From NCBI GenBank assembly GCA_033085395.1, contig JANQBS010000138.1:43805-107804 (forward strand): a stretch of DNA of 64,000 nucleotides. The letters are read 5' to 3'. This document shows positions 1-14,289 of the stretch, piece after piece; position 1 is the first letter of the stretch, and each line of letters begins with the position of its first letter. The notes under the pieces are model-generated. The model did not search any database. It saw only the letters and a list, made by a program, of their open reading frames with translations, and was not told where the DNA came from. Made by a program: the position numbers and the translations under genes. The stretch comes from Xanthoparmelia taractica (Eukaryota; Ascomycota; Lecanoromycetes; Lecanorales; Parmeliaceae).

Positions 1-1440
1 CGAACTTTTAGCGTCTTAATAGCATAATCTTATCGTTGCTAAGACTTATCTCGCGTGCTAAAATAATAGTCTCTCTGCGAAAGAAGTGTTCTAAATAATA
101 ATCTCTCATATTAAGCGAGATTAATATTTAACGAAGTTAATTAATAATTAACTCTTTAATGAAAGAGCTCTTATTTAATTAAAAGAGGGAACTATTTAAT
201 AAGATCTTTCATCTAAAGAGATATCGTAAGATCTTCACTATATAAGCGTTATTATTTAACGTCGTAATAATAAGTATTATTCTTTAATAAAAGAGATTCG
301 TTTTAAATACTAAAAGTGTGAGTTCGAGATATTTCTTATATAGTCTTATCGAGCGACGAGTAAGAAATTATTACTTGAAGTCCCGATCTTTATAATTATG
401 TATAATATATATAAACTCGCTTATACGAAGAAATACGGCGAATACGAGATAAAAGACTATATAGAGCGTTACTTCGGCCTCGTCTTCTTAATTAATATAA
501 GCGAGTATTTATAGTAATAGATCTTTGATAATTAAACGATATTCTTTCGTCTTAGTCTTGTCTCGTAAACGTCGAATATTAACGATAAGTCTTTATAACT
601 AAGAATTATAAAATATTGTAAGATTCTTATATTTTATATTAACGTGAACTAATCTAACGTCTATTAGATAAATCTTAATAATCTTAGTCTTAACTCGTCT
701 CGTACTAAGATATATAATTTAATTAATAAGTAAGTTAACGATCGCTAAGAAGAAAGAAGTACTCTTATTGATAGCGTAATAAGCGCTATATAACTTAATA
801 GATATAATATACGTTTTTCGCGTCTTTACGACTAAATCTCATCAAAGAAAATAAGCTATCTCTCGTAATAATACGGTCTAATTATATTAGAAATCTAATA
901 GATCTCGCCTTAGCTCTGCGAAGCGATTAAGATATATCTTAGCTATAAATATACGTTAGCGATCTTTCGATATCGAAAGCGTAATAAGTTATCTATTAGC
1001 TTATTAACCTTAATTGAAATCTATATTAAGACTAAATAAATATTATATTTAGTTAGTAATATTACTATATCTCGTAGTAAGATTATAGCTAATTCGCGAA
1101 TAGAGAACTTTCTAAGACTATAAATATATACGTCGTTATCGCAATATAGTATTAATCGTAATCTCCGAAGTCTTTGCAACTATAGTTGAATAGCGTAATA
1201 TACGATCTTTATTTCTTTAAACTAAATATCTTTCTAACGATAATGTATAATTATCGAAATATTAAAAGTTTCTTAAATCGACTGCAAAAGATCTAAGTGC
1301 TTTAGAATATAGTCTCTCATATTATAGATCCCTAATATATCGATTTAAATATATTATATTAATCGACTAATAACGTGACGAATTAATTTAAGATTATTTT
1401 AGTTTTTTAGAGAAATCTTTTATTATAATAAATCGATCTT

Positions 1441-2050
1441 TATATATAATATGATTTTAATAAGTGCTATTAACCTTCGAATAGCATTAAAAAATCGTCT
1501 TAAGAACGCTCTTTCTAAGATCACGATCTTAGTAATAAATAATAAGAAATCAATCGCTAACTCGAGCTCGCGATATAAGATTACCGCCCGATTTAAAAGA
1601 TTCTTAATCGTATTTCTCGCTCGGGCGAGCTTATCGAAAAGAAGTCTAGTTTATATTAAGATACTATCGAACTCAATCCTTAGAAAATCGACTATAATAC
1701 TTATAATATTCTTAATATAATTGATTTTAAGATCTAATTCTTCATATACGAGATCGAATTATTAATTATATACGATCGCATCGTCGATTAATGCTAGAAT
1801 AGCGAAGAAATCGTCTAGATAGTAAAGTATTATAATTTAAAAAAGAACTATCACTAAGATTTAGTTAAGAGTCTTTACGAATAGATTAAATATAAATAAT
1901 AACGTACGTAGGTCGAAGAATAGATATTGTTCTATTTAATAGCGATCGTTATAATAAAATCCTAGTAATTATTAATCTAAAATTGCGATCGATATATATC
2001 TAAAGACGTCTTTTAAGTCTCTTTTAACGAACTAAGCCTTAAGATCTTAT
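1441..2050 (-). mobile_element. RIP-degraded DIRS-like reverse transcriptase relic
   Basis: Reading the minus strand through RIP stops gives an ordered set of reverse-transcriptase motifs: a DLKD-F-R segment, then LLGFY, a LR-FIFNLF segment, the catalytic YLDDF box at about 1,806-1,827, and downstream LYRELE, ERAFLRR and related blocks at about 1,460-1,640. The YLDDF box combined with the later ELE..F..K..(P)GRAFLRR block is typical of the RT of DIRS/Ngaro-type tyrosine-recombinase retroelements, not of Copia or Gypsy. The flanking parts that should hold RNase H and tyrosine recombinase (lower coordinates) are too mutated to call. The family assignment rests on remembered motifs. Confidence 0.6.
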
Positions 2051-4138
2051 TATAGCAGTGCGATTATTGCGTTATCATATATAGCGTATTTCAGAGCCTC
2101 TTAATTCTAAAATATATCGTTATTAACTAAGATCTCGTATAAAAATAAGAGATTATAAATACGTCTCTAATTATTATCGTGCTTCGGGATTAATCTTAGT
2201 GGCGAGTAAACGAATTATTACTTTATCTAAGGATTAATCTCGGCTAGACAATTATATTAAAGCTATTTTTAAAGATTCATCGTTAGTATATTCGATATTA
2301 CGAGAATTAATTAATAATTATAATTGCGATAACGTAGAATTTAACCTCGATATTCGATTTTTACTCTCTTTCGAAAAATAGTCGAAAGGATCTTAGCGAA
2401 TATAATATCTAAATAATTTTTTAATTAACGATCTTATTCTTTCACTCGTAGCGAATCTTAATTAATTAGATCTAGGTCTAATAAATCGTATAGCGCGTAC
2501 GAGAATTCTTCTACTATATGTAGTAGTAATATAGATATCTACGAATACGTTGAGAATTATTTAGACTTTGTAATTCGATTATTAAGCGAAGTGAGATTAA
2601 TGCTTAAGGCCCCGATTTAAGTCTTATAATATATATTTGCTACGTGATTCAGCTAACAATTAAGATAGATATAGCTATATTTGCAGTGCTCGCGTGAGTA
2701 TCGTTTCTTATTAAAATTTCGATATATTTTAATATTAGAAGAGAAGAATTTAAGAGTAGAATCTAAGTTCTACTTGATATCGCTGAGAACGATTATTTTA
2801 CGTAGTAGAAGATCGCTATAACGTCTATTCTCGATGATTCAAACTATGAGATCGTTTTAATTATTTAAGATACGTGCGTTTATAAACGTATTATAATATT
2901 TACAAATAAAGTCGAATTTATATAAGACTAATAACTTAGTTAGATGAAAACGATAATTTAATAATATCTTTTATAGACGAATAATTACTATAAGATATAT
3001 ATAATAATATATAATCTAGCTATACACCTCGAAACACTATAGTAGATACATTATCTTATTGACTTTATAAGCATTATTCGTATTAGCGCGATTGACGTAT
3101 TCTCGATCTAGCTTAATAAGATTTTCGAACTTAAACGTCTTAAAGAAGATTTGCTTAAAATACTTAATTTCGACGAAGCGATAGCGTTTATAAAGATTAA
3201 GAAAAAGACGCGTATCTTCGATATATATAAAAGAGACTTTAAAATTATTATTCTCCTCTGAATTAGTACTAGACTCAAACGAATAATAATAATAATAACG
3301 ATAATAACAACGAAAGCGTGACTTATATATTCGATATTGCTTATAACGATTATATTTATACTTAACGAGACGTTCTTTTAATTCTAAGACTTAATCGCGA
3401 TAACTAAGAATATTAATATTGATCTTCTTAATCACGCTTGAGCTAAGAGTTTTTAAAAAGAATATCTTCGATATTATAGACTTATTTCTATGAGATTAAG
3501 CGAAGCGAGAAAGAAAAGAAAGTGTAATAATCTTTACGAGTGTTTTAAACCTACTAAAGATCTTTTTAAAGATCTTCTTGAATATCTTAAAGCGTCTAAT
3601 AGCGATAATTATAACGTAAGAAGAATAAGATAATTATAAAGATTAAAATAAGTGTAGATATAAATAAAATAAAAAGAATATATGCTAATCTAATATATAG
3701 GTATTTAATAATTCGAAATTAGTTAAATAAAGATTATAAAAGAATACGATTACTCTAAGTGAGAAGAATTCGAATAAAGAGTCAACTAATAATATAAAAC
3801 CCATACATATAGTGCTCTCGAGAACACGTGTTCCCCGTATATGCGCATGCATCTGGAACAGGAACTGAATCATGAGACACACTAACCCATAGTTCCACTA
3901 TTCGACTATTACACTATACACTTAACGTATCTTATTTAACGTAGCTTTTCTAAATAATAATAATATCATGATAAATACTTAGATACTTTAATCTTACTAG
4001 TAATAAAAGACTAGTACTATATAATATTTTAATATCGAATTATTATAAAAATTAAATAAGATATAGATATTTTAATAATACTAGTTCTAGTTCTAATATT
4101 ATATATTTTAATAGATTATATATTATCTATAAATCTAA

Positions 4139-4665
4139 AAAGTTTATTTCCGTACGAATATCGTAGAGTTCGCACGATTAGCACGATTTAACACATTTAA
4201 TCTTATTCGCCTATATTGGTAAAATTTAGTCGAGTTAGTAACTACTTTAAAAACTTAATAAATAGAGTTACTATTAATATAATTAACACGATTTAACAAG
4301 TGAAGTAATTTTAAATTTTATACGTAAAGTTCTCGTAAGACCTCGTAGTAAGTACTTAATAATATACGTTACGTACTACTTCGAATTAAACGTTGCGTAC
4401 TACTTCGAATATTATTTCGAGTATTACTCTCGCGAGAATTTAATTTAAAACTTATAATCTCGAGGTCTATTTCCAGGTAACGTTAAGAATCGTCGCTATA
4501 TATCGCTATCGAATCTCGTTATCGATTAAAAAAAAATTATATAGTTAAATATAGAACTAAGTTACGTGATTAATACTAATAGTAAATATAGTAAGTAGTA
4601 TTTACTAATTATACTAAAATCATGCTAATAGCATATAATAGTTATTAACTAAGTGAAATTCGCGC
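4139..4665 (+). repeat. Inverted repeat copy A (MITE-like, ~0.5 kb)
   Basis: About 520 bases match, in reverse complement, the sequence at 15,470-15,986. Shared blocks include the TTTTATACGTAAAGTTCTCG segment, the GTACTACTTCGA repeats, TCGTCGCTATATATCG, and an A-rich run followed by TATAGTTAAATATAGAACTAAG. Both copies begin with AGTTTATTT/AGTTATTT and end near GTTATTAACT, so short terminal inverted repeats are possible. There is no coding potential. It could be a non-autonomous DNA transposon or one end of a larger element. It is moderately RIP-mutated. Confidence 0.7.
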
Positions 4666-5809
4666 GAATATTTAATGAAGTTGCTGATTCGGCGAAATTC
4701 TTAATTTCAGCCCAGGCCGCGCGATTAGTAATTTTGAATCCAGTAGAAACTTTTTAGATTTGTAGATAATCCGAGTAGATACGTGTAGATTCAAGTTATA
4801 TTTATCGAGCTCTCGGACTATAGCTTTTATTAGTCGTATTAATTTCTAAATTGCAATAGAAAGATTTAATAGTCTAATTTAAAAGAATAATTCAAAGTTA
4901 AAAATTATAAGAACTTAGTATACTAATTATATATAATAATTACTAGTCTAATTAAGAGTTTATATTATAAATTACTAATTTATCTTATAAAATAGTAATT
5001 TAAAAGCCCGATTACTCTATTAGATCTTAGTATAGCTACTTAAATAAATATAATCTTAATAGTAGATAGACGTATATAGCTTTCTTATATCTCTCTATAT
5101 ATATCTCGTCTCTTATATAATAACTAAGTAAAAAAATATTTCTACTAATATTAATATATTAGATATTAGATATTTAAAGAGATCTCGACCCAGAGACAAC
5201 GCTTTAATATCGTTCGATATTGCTATTTCTAATATCTCGTTAGCGAGAAGTTTATATTAGATATATCTCTTAACGCTATATCGAAGTATTAACGCGTCGC
5301 TTTAATAATCTACTTAGTAAAATTACGACTTAGTATACTTCTATCTAATTCTAATATAAATTTAAAACGCTATATAGATAACTCTAATTAGTCGAATAAT
5401 TAGATTATTATATAACGTTTAATTAATACTTCTCGTTAGCGAGAAAGAAGAGAATTATACGAATAAACTATTAGGGCTATGCGTGGCACCTAGCCTTCAT
5501 ATCACTGCGCTATAGAGTTAAAAAGTCATCGGGATGTTGTCGCTTATTGCGTAACTACCTCTATTTGAATAGATATGTTAAAAACTCTTCGGGTCTTATA
5601 TAAACGTTTATTTATAGAATTAGTTCTAAAAAGAAATAGAAGAAGAATAAAGAGAAGAAATATATATTATTAGATTAGAAGAATAAAAAAAAGAATAATA
5701 GAGAGTTAGTAAATAATTTAATCATATATTCTATACTAAAGAAATATTATCTAGAATAATAGCTCGATTAATATTTTATAATAGAGTTACGATTAACTTA
5801 AAAGAATAA

Positions 5810-5945
5810 TATTTTTATCGAAATAACCAAGTTCGTTTTCACTCTACCTACTCGAATCTCGTCTAGCATAGTCTTGGCATTATCATATCTAGTCTCATAG
5901 ATCTATATAGCAAGAAAATCAAGTTTTCTACTATCTATCTTTTCA
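5810..5945 (+). repeat. 5' LTR remnant of the Copia element
   Basis: This matches the 3' LTR at 14,290-14,453 over nearly its whole length. Both share AAGTTCGTTTTCACTCTACC and ATCTCGTCTAGCATAGTCTT and end in ATCTACCTTTTCA or a C-to-T variant of it. Relative to the 3' copy, about 28 bases are missing just after the TATTTTT start. The end is CA here and TA in the 3' copy, consistent with RIP. I see no unambiguous 5-bp target duplication. Confidence 0.8.
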
Positions 5946-8900
5946 ATAGATTATAAGCTCGAGACTTTAGATCTTATTTAGTAACTTAATACTTATTATA
6001 TAAGCGTACTCTCACATCTCTCTTTCTATAAGCTATTTTATCTTATAAAATTATTTATCTTTTCTATAAGAGTATTTAATATAAATATATTATTATAATT
6101 TAGAAAATCTTTATTAAGATTCTTAAAGATTTAGAGATATTTAATATAATGCTATATCGACGAGATAACTACGTCTCGATTCTTTAGATATATTATACGT
6201 CTATTAGCGATAAGCTTTAACTTCAAATAAGTCTTAACTTTCGCTAGAATACTAGTTCTATTAATTATACGAATTATGAAAATTAAGTTATACTTAGATT
6301 AATAATCTATCGTAGATAATTAAAAAACTTAGTTCTTAGACTTATTAAAATAATCTAATAAACGTATATATTTAAAATGCGATATACTCGTCGACTATAT
6401 TAATCGATAAATATAATTTAATAACTAAATTAATTAGTTTCTAAAGTTCCTTAAAAATTTTAGAAAATAATATTATTTTTAAATATTTTATTTAGAGTAA
6501 ATAAATATTTTAAAATTAATCGAAATATTTTATTAGATCTTTATAAAGACTCTTTATAATTATTTAAATTATCTTAAATATTAATTAATTTGCTTTATAA
6601 AACGTTCTACGAAGCTATTCTAAAGTAATCGCTATTATATCGAATATAATCGTCACGAAGCTTATAATTATTCTTAAAGACGTATTAAAATTAATCGACG
6701 TAAAGAGCTATCTAGTCTAGAAACGATCTTTAAGAAATATTCTTAAAGTTTTTAACCTCTTTAAATAAATTTAGAAAAATTATAAAACTTAATCTTAAAA
6801 TCTCGATATCGAAGAGAAACTCTAAGTCTAGAAATAAGATTATAATCTTATCTATATAATTCTACGCCTCTTAATAATTAATAATAATTATATTAAAATC
6901 GAAGATATAAATAATATCTATAAAGTATAAAGAAGATTAATTAAGCTATACTTATCTAAAGACTTTAAGTATCTTAATAATATATTTATATGACTTAAGA
7001 ATATAATATTAAATTAATATAATAATAAACTTAGCGAATACGTTAATAAATTTCGAAAGATCTTATTAAAGCTTTAAAATTTTTCGATCAAGCTTAGACT
7101 AAATAAGAATTTATTTATTTAATAATTTTATTTTAACTTAGATCTCGTCTATAATATTTATATAAAAAAATACTCTTAAGATTACACTTTATTTCAGAAA
7201 AATGATATCGTCAAGTATAATTTAAACTATGCTCTATAACGATTTTAAAATATTTATCACTTAAACGTCTCTTATACGAGATATACACTTATCGCTTACG
7301 CCCCTATCGTCCCTAAACGAGTGTCTACGTAAGAAGAATACTATTAAGATTATAGTATCGATATTATTAAAACAATTAAATATTATAGAAAGTATATTAA
7401 GTATTATCACAATATCGATATCTATAAGAATAAGAATTTTAATTATAATAATAATATTATTCTTAGAGATAATAGGCGTAAGCGAGATTATTAAGATAAT
7501 AATAATTGCTTTAAGAAGTCTAAGATCGATAATTTTAAGTCTAAATAAGAGTTAAAAAAATTTAATTTATTAAAAACTTATAAGAATTTTATTAAGATCG
7601 ACGTCGATATTTCGAGTCTTTACTATCTAGACTTCTACGTAATAAGATATATAATTTATAATCGCTTTTAATTTATCGACTATTAATCTCTAAAGATTAC
7701 TTATTCTATTAAAAAATACGACGACACTCTATTCGTCGCGAATATCGATATTATTCGCCTATAATATATTATATAAGACGATAACACTATAATCTTAATA
7801 TTAAAAAATATACTTCATATACTCGAAAATAAATTTAATCTTATCTCTATAAGCGCTTTATATAAGAACGAATACTTAATAAAATTCACGTTAAACGATA
7901 TTCGACTCGATCGATATAAGATTAAGACTATTTAGCGAAGTAATCTCTAGATTATATATAATAATTAATTTTAATATTAATAATAATTAACGTCGAAGTT
8001 CTTAACTTATAATATATCTATATAATATATTTAGATAAATAAAATATTACTCGATTAAAGAATATATTTATCGAAATAAATCTATTTAAAGCTCTCGTAC
8101 TCGAGAATATATATATGCTCTACGTAAGGTCGAATCTTTATTCTTTATTTTATAAAGATTTTCTTACGTCTAAGAAGTATATTAATAAGCTATTTTATTT
8201 TAATATCTTTAATTTCATATTAGATATAAATATTTATCTTAATTATTATATATTCTTCGACTTTATAAAGAATAGAAATAAGAAGTTTTATATTTATTTT
8301 AATATCTATAAAGATAAGATTTTTAGCGCTTTTAAGTCGCTTAAATAAAATATTAAGTATAATAATTATATTATTAAACGTCTTCGTAGTAATAAGAATA
8401 TTATAATTAAGAATAAAGTCTTTAATTATAGATATAATTAAGATATCAACTAAGAGTTTATTATATCTAGAAATTCTTAAATAAATAAAGTCTTCGAACG
8501 CTTAGATTAAACTCTTATAATTAAAGCTCACGCTTTGCTTATTAATAGCGAGCTATCTAAATCTATAATTCTAAAGCTTATTACGATCGTTAATTATCTT
8601 CGTAATAGATTCTCTATCATAAAGATAAATAAGACTCTTTATAAAAGCGATACGAGATATAAATTTAATTTATCTTATTTACGATAAATTAATTAAAAAG
8701 ATCTTTATAAGAAGCGTCGTTCGTCTAAAGCGAATTAAAAAAAATTCGAAGAACGTTTCGAAGAAGATCGCTTAATAAATTACGAGAAAAATAATTTTTA
8801 TCGTATATTAACGCGTAATAATTAAGTATAAAGATATTTTAACGTTAAATAAGTAAATTATAAATTCAAGAAGTAACTCTTAAGCGATAAATTTATTATC

Positions 8901-10480
8901 GTTAATTACTCTTTAATATCTTAAATCGAAATTAAGATAATAATATAAATTAAGTCTATATCAAAGACTATAAAATTCTTCGAGAATATTATATTTACGA
9001 AATAATTATTAATATCGTTAATATAACGTTTATTTTAAATTTTTAAATCTTATATTAAGAATCTTTTAAGTTCTCTCTTTATAAAATTCGAGTTTATAAA
9101 TAAAATATTATTATTAAATCTTATTATACTATTAATAAAGACTGCGAATCTAGAATTATATAAATCTTATATTTATAAAAAAGTAATAATAGACTTCTTA
9201 AATAAAATAAATTAATAGTTAAGTATAAATAACGAGTATTACTCGTTAATTAAGAATAAAATTTAATATTTATATAAACTTTCTTTAGATCGTATTATCT
9301 TAAGAAATAAATAAGTTTATAAGCTTAAACGAGAATTTGCTAATAAAGTCACTCGATATAAAGCTCGATAAGTAATTTAAGATTTTATATAGCGTGAAGA
9401 CGTCGACTTCGAGAAAACTTTCGTCTTTATAATTAAGCTTATAAATTATAAAGCTATTTTTACGTTAGCGACGATCTTCGATCTAAAGCTTAATTAGATA
9501 AATATTAAAATCGCTTTCTTATATAAGAATATAGACGAAGTAATCTACGTTTATTAATCTTAAGAATATAATAATAAAATTAATTAAGTTTATTATCTTA
9601 ATAAAGCGCTCTATAAACTAAAATAATTATCTCGAGTCTAATATAATATTATTATCGTTTTTCTTAAGAAGCTTAAGTATTAATTTCTTTCGAAGAATTT
9701 TAATATCTTTATTTATAAAGACGAGAAGATTATCGTTATTATTTATATTAATAATCTTCTTATTATTAAACTTAATCGCGTCGCTATTATTAAATTAAAA
9801 AGAGTACTTAATAATAAGTTTTAGATAATAGACTTAGATTCTATTATATATTATTTGAATATAAAGATAACGCGTAATCGATAGAATCGAATTATAATTC
9901 TTAGTTAAGAAGAGTATCTTAAAAAAATTCTTTAAGATTATAATATATAAAGCGATCGAGTTAAAGTTATTAGTATCTTAATAGAAATCTCGTATCTCGA
10001 GATCGCTAAGAGAGATTTTAAAGTTATTAATAACTCTCGTATTCGATATTAATTAGTCGTTAAGTTTCTAATATACGCTATACTTAATATAATACTTAAT
10101 ATTATTTACTCTATTTCGATAATCTCTCGCTATATCTTTAATTTAAATAACTTTTATTAAAAAATAATTAAACGAATTCTTAGATACTTACGTAATACGC
10201 TATATCTTAAGCTTATCTATAAAGAAAAACTCGTCTTATTACGCGATTATATCGATATAAATTAAACTAATAATTACGATATTAGACGCTCTACTTTCGA
10301 ATATATATTTAATCTCGATAATATCACTATTAATTAATCGTCTAAACGATAATTAATAATAACGCTATTTATCTATAGAACGAAATATATTAATTAAATC
10401 TAGACTATTAAAGAGATTATATAACTCAAAAGATTACTTAATAATCTTAATATAGTTATTTTTAAAAACGTAACGAACGC

Positions 10481-11946
10481 TACGGGCCGGAAAGGTCTAG
10501 TATATTTAGTGAAATATCTCATATTATATCGTATTATATTATATTATGAAAGGGTATTATAAGGGGATTATATTAGATTACTTATAAAGATATGAAATAA
10601 GAAATTACTAATATCATGAAATAATCTAGGAAATTTCTAGTATATGTAGGGATATTTCATAATATAGATTATTTCTTATATTAGGTGGCGAACAAGATAA
10701 GAAAATTTTAGATTAATATATAAGTTAGGGCGAAATTAGCTTAGCTCTAATCTTAACTTCTTCGTTTTTAAGCTATAACTCGTAAAAGAATTACTACGCG
10801 AGATAATATTTTAAAGTAGATATATTAAATCTATAAATAAAATATTAAGTATAAAGCTAATACGCGAGTAAGCGATAGCATATAAGAGTAAAGAAAAGAT
10901 TAAAGAAATTATGATATACGTAGCTAATATTAGATAATCTTAAGTGTAATTAATTACTTCTACGTAGTCTTTAAGTATTTAATTATTAAGATTAATTTAA
11001 AAAAAGTAGATTAGCGTAAGAATTATTAAATAGTAATACTTAAAAACGTAGATAAAAAGCTAAAAGTAAATCTAATCTCGAATCTTTCTATTTTATTTTA
11101 TTAATAAATTATAATTATTACTTTACGTGAAATTCGTCGCTATTAAAGAAAATTCGATTTAATAATTTTTAAGCTCTTTTTTTCGCGAGTAATAAAAGAG
11201 ATCGCGATAATATATATAAAGAAGATATATTTTTCTAGATCGACTATTAAGATTATTTATAAATCGACGAAAGCTTTTCTTTATCACATATTCGAAGATA
11301 TTAATTTTTATATTATTTATACGAAGCGTATAACTTTAATAATTAAGAATATATAATTATAAAGAATAATTATAAATTCTTTTTATAATACGAAGAAAGA
11401 AGAAGAAAATTTACTATCGTAAAATAGATAGTAGATTACTATTATAATTAGTGTGCTAGTAATTCTTTTAATTATTAAATAAATTAAATATATTAATAAT
11501 AGTAGAAATAATTCGCTAAGTTCTAGATAATTACGAAGATTTTTTATAACATAATATCAAATACGATAATAAGCTTAGCTTAACAACGTGATAATAAAGT
11601 GAAGTAATAATAATAATAATAATAAAGTAAAGTATAACTAGAATAATAGCTAGAATACTTAATAACGTGATAGTGAAGTAAAGTGATAGCTAGAATAATA
11701 ATTAGAATACGTTCGCATGATTCTATATAGAGTAACTTCTTCTATATATAATATATTTCCCATATTCCTACATATAATATAAGATACCTCTACATATATT
11801 AGAAATTTCCCAGATTATTTATAATATTAGCACGTCTCCCAGATTATCCCTTAAAAATCAAATAATATAATCTTAATATTATATCATACCATGATATGAT
11901 ATCGACACCCCATATCCCAGACCATTCCAGACCTTTCCGACCCGTA
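10481..11946 (+). mobile_element. Non-autonomous hAT-like DNA transposon nested in Copia RNase H
   Basis: The element starts TACGGGCCGGAAAGG and ends CCTTTCCGACCCGTA, a terminal inverted repeat with one mismatch. Subterminal sequence is also inverted over roughly 200 bases (for example AATAATCTAGGAAATTTCTA near 10,620 against its complement near 11,790). It is flanked by a perfect 8-bp direct repeat ACGAACGC at 10,473-10,480 and 11,947-11,954, as expected for hAT-type transposition. Removing the element and one repeat rejoins the Copia RNase H reading frame. No transposase ORF is present, so it must have been mobilised in trans. Other superfamilies with 8-bp duplications cannot be excluded. 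Confidence 0.8.
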
Positions 11947-13430
11947 ACGAACGCTCTTAATAACGATAATATCACGTAAAGCGAGCGTGCTCTTATCGCC
12001 TAGACTTAGTCTAAATCTAATAATTTTATATTCGCTTTAATATCAATTATTTTTTATAATAATTAAGATATAATAATCTTAATTAAGAACTTTTAATTTC
12101 ACGATTATATTAAATATATTAATATTTAATATTATTTCGTGCGCGAAAAAGTTATAAACGATAATATCGTCTTAAAATACGTTTTTATTAAAAAGTAAAT
12201 CGTCGATAAACTTATTAAATCTCTATTTAAAGTTAAGTTTAATCTATTTTATTAAGTTCTCGATCTCGAATAAGTATATAAATATAACGCGTATATTAAA
12301 TCTTAGAAATTCTCGATTAAATAGCGCTATTATTAAGTTTAATATTTAAAAATAATTCTAAGATATTACACTGAAAAATTATATTCGAATATATTTTTAA
12401 TTCTCTTTTAATTAATAATATTTTAATAATTTTTAAATTAAATCTATTCTAAGACTTAATATTTTAGATAAAAATATTTCTCGACGAGAGTCTTAAAGAC
12501 TAAGTTAAGATATCTTAGTCTCGAGAACGTATCTCGAAAATATATTAAAATCTTTATATTAAGATTTTAGATTTTCGCTTATTACTTTTACTTATTAAGA
12601 TATCGAATTAAATTTCTATTAATTAATTCTATATTATTTCTTAAAGCGATTTATATTAAAATAAAATAAAAGTTAAAGCACTCTAAGATCTAAGATAACT
12701 TAAAATATTTTCCGTTAAGAGAATATAATTATTAAATAATTTAATCGTACGATATCGAGTATATATATTTTAGATACGCTAATATAATATTTAATACTTT
12801 TTATTTAAACTACGAAAGTTTTCTTAAAAAATTCGATTAGATTTAAATATTCTTAATACGCTAAGAGATATCTTCTTAAATAAAGACTCTAACACTCTTA
12901 AATTCTTAACGCTATAATAAGAATATATCTTATTCTCGTCTAAATTAATTAATTTTAAGAAAATATTAAAAATTCTAAAAAATTATAATTTAAAAGATAA
13001 TCTATAAATTTAAATAAGCTTATAAGTTCTTATATTTAGATATATTTAAATTTTCGTATTTAAAATTCTTAGACGATACTTTTATTAATTATTATTCAAA
13101 CTACAATTAAAAATAGAATCTTATATATATAACTAAGTTCACGATGAAAATTAGTTGACTATAAAACAATAATAATTTAACCTCTATTATTATTAAGGTT
13201 CTAGGCGTCTACTTAGATAATAATCGCGAGCACGATCGATAAATATTTCGTTTAGTTATAATAATATTATAACTCGTAATCGAGTTTATAATTATTATCG
13301 TTATAATAGATCTTTAACAATCTTATATAAGAAGTTAAATAAATAAAGTTCGCTCGAAATCTCAAATTAGATTACGTCTAAATATTCTTATAATATTATT
13401 CTTAGAGGGACTTTTTAAATAAAGGCGAAT

Positions 13431-13550
13431 AAGTTAATTATTATCAAGTTAATTATCATCGAGTTAACTATCACCGAGTTAACTATTATCGAGTTAACTA
13501 TTACGAGTTAACTATTATAAAGTTAATTATTACGAGTTAATTATTAATTA
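13431..13550. repeat. Tandem array of ~15-bp units
   Basis: About eight consecutive degenerate copies of a 14-16 base unit, GAGTTAACTATTATC with variants AAGTTAATTATTATC and GAGTTAACTATCACC. It lies between the end of Copia pol and the 3' LTR. Copies differ mainly by C/T and G/A changes, so RIP acted after expansion. Confidence 0.85.
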
Positions 13551-14061
13551 AATTGCTATATCTCTTCTCTCTATATAGACTATAAAAGTATTTTAAACTC
13601 TTAATTACTATAGCGCTAATAGTTATTAAAATTTAATCGCAATATCTTCTTACTTAATAAGAGCTAGTCTAAGCTAGCCTAAGCTCTCGAGATTATAATA
13701 TCTATAATTCTTATTCCTCTAATACTCACTGCGTCTATAGCGCTTATTCTTATAATATTAATAATATTAATATCTATTCGCAATATATTAAGAGATCGCC
13801 TATAATTACTATTATTTTAGCACTTTTCTATTCCGCTATAATTCTCAAAAAGCCTAAGCGATTACTATAATGCTATACGATTCTTATTATAGATCTTCTT
13901 TCTCTTATATACTTATCGACTATATTATTATAAATTCTTAATATATATAAATTATATATAAAATAAAATTCTTAAAAAATCGCTTTTTTATAAAAAATAA
14001 ATTTTTTTATATTATATATTAGATCGGATTTATGCATTATTAAATAACTTAGTCGTTTTTA

Positions 14062-14255
14062 GATTTCGATCTTATCGTTGTTATTTCACGATAATTATTC
14101 GACGCTCACCTTTACTATAGCTACCCGACGCTCTCACCGTCGCTACTCGACTTTTAAATTTTAATTTTATCGTTGTTATTTCACGATAATTATCCGACGT
14201 TTATCTTTATCGTAGCTATCCTACGCTTATCTTTACCGTAGCTACTCGGCGCTCT
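14062..14255. repeat. Two-copy ~96-bp tandem repeat next to the Copia 3' LTR
   Basis: Two adjacent units of about 96 bases share TTATCGTTGTTATTTCACGA, followed by TAATTATYCGACG and shorter internal repeats of the form CTTTACCGTAGCTACTCGRC. The array ends about 35 bases before the polypurine tract of the Copia element, so it is probably part of that element's 3' untranslated region. Confidence 0.7.
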
Positions 14256-14289
14256 TATCGTCTTTATTCGGCATTCGACTATAGAGGGG

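Noticed and set aside
1451..1720. 89-codon plus-strand ORF
   Set aside because: It is the antisense shadow of the DIRS-like reverse-transcriptase relic on the minus strand.
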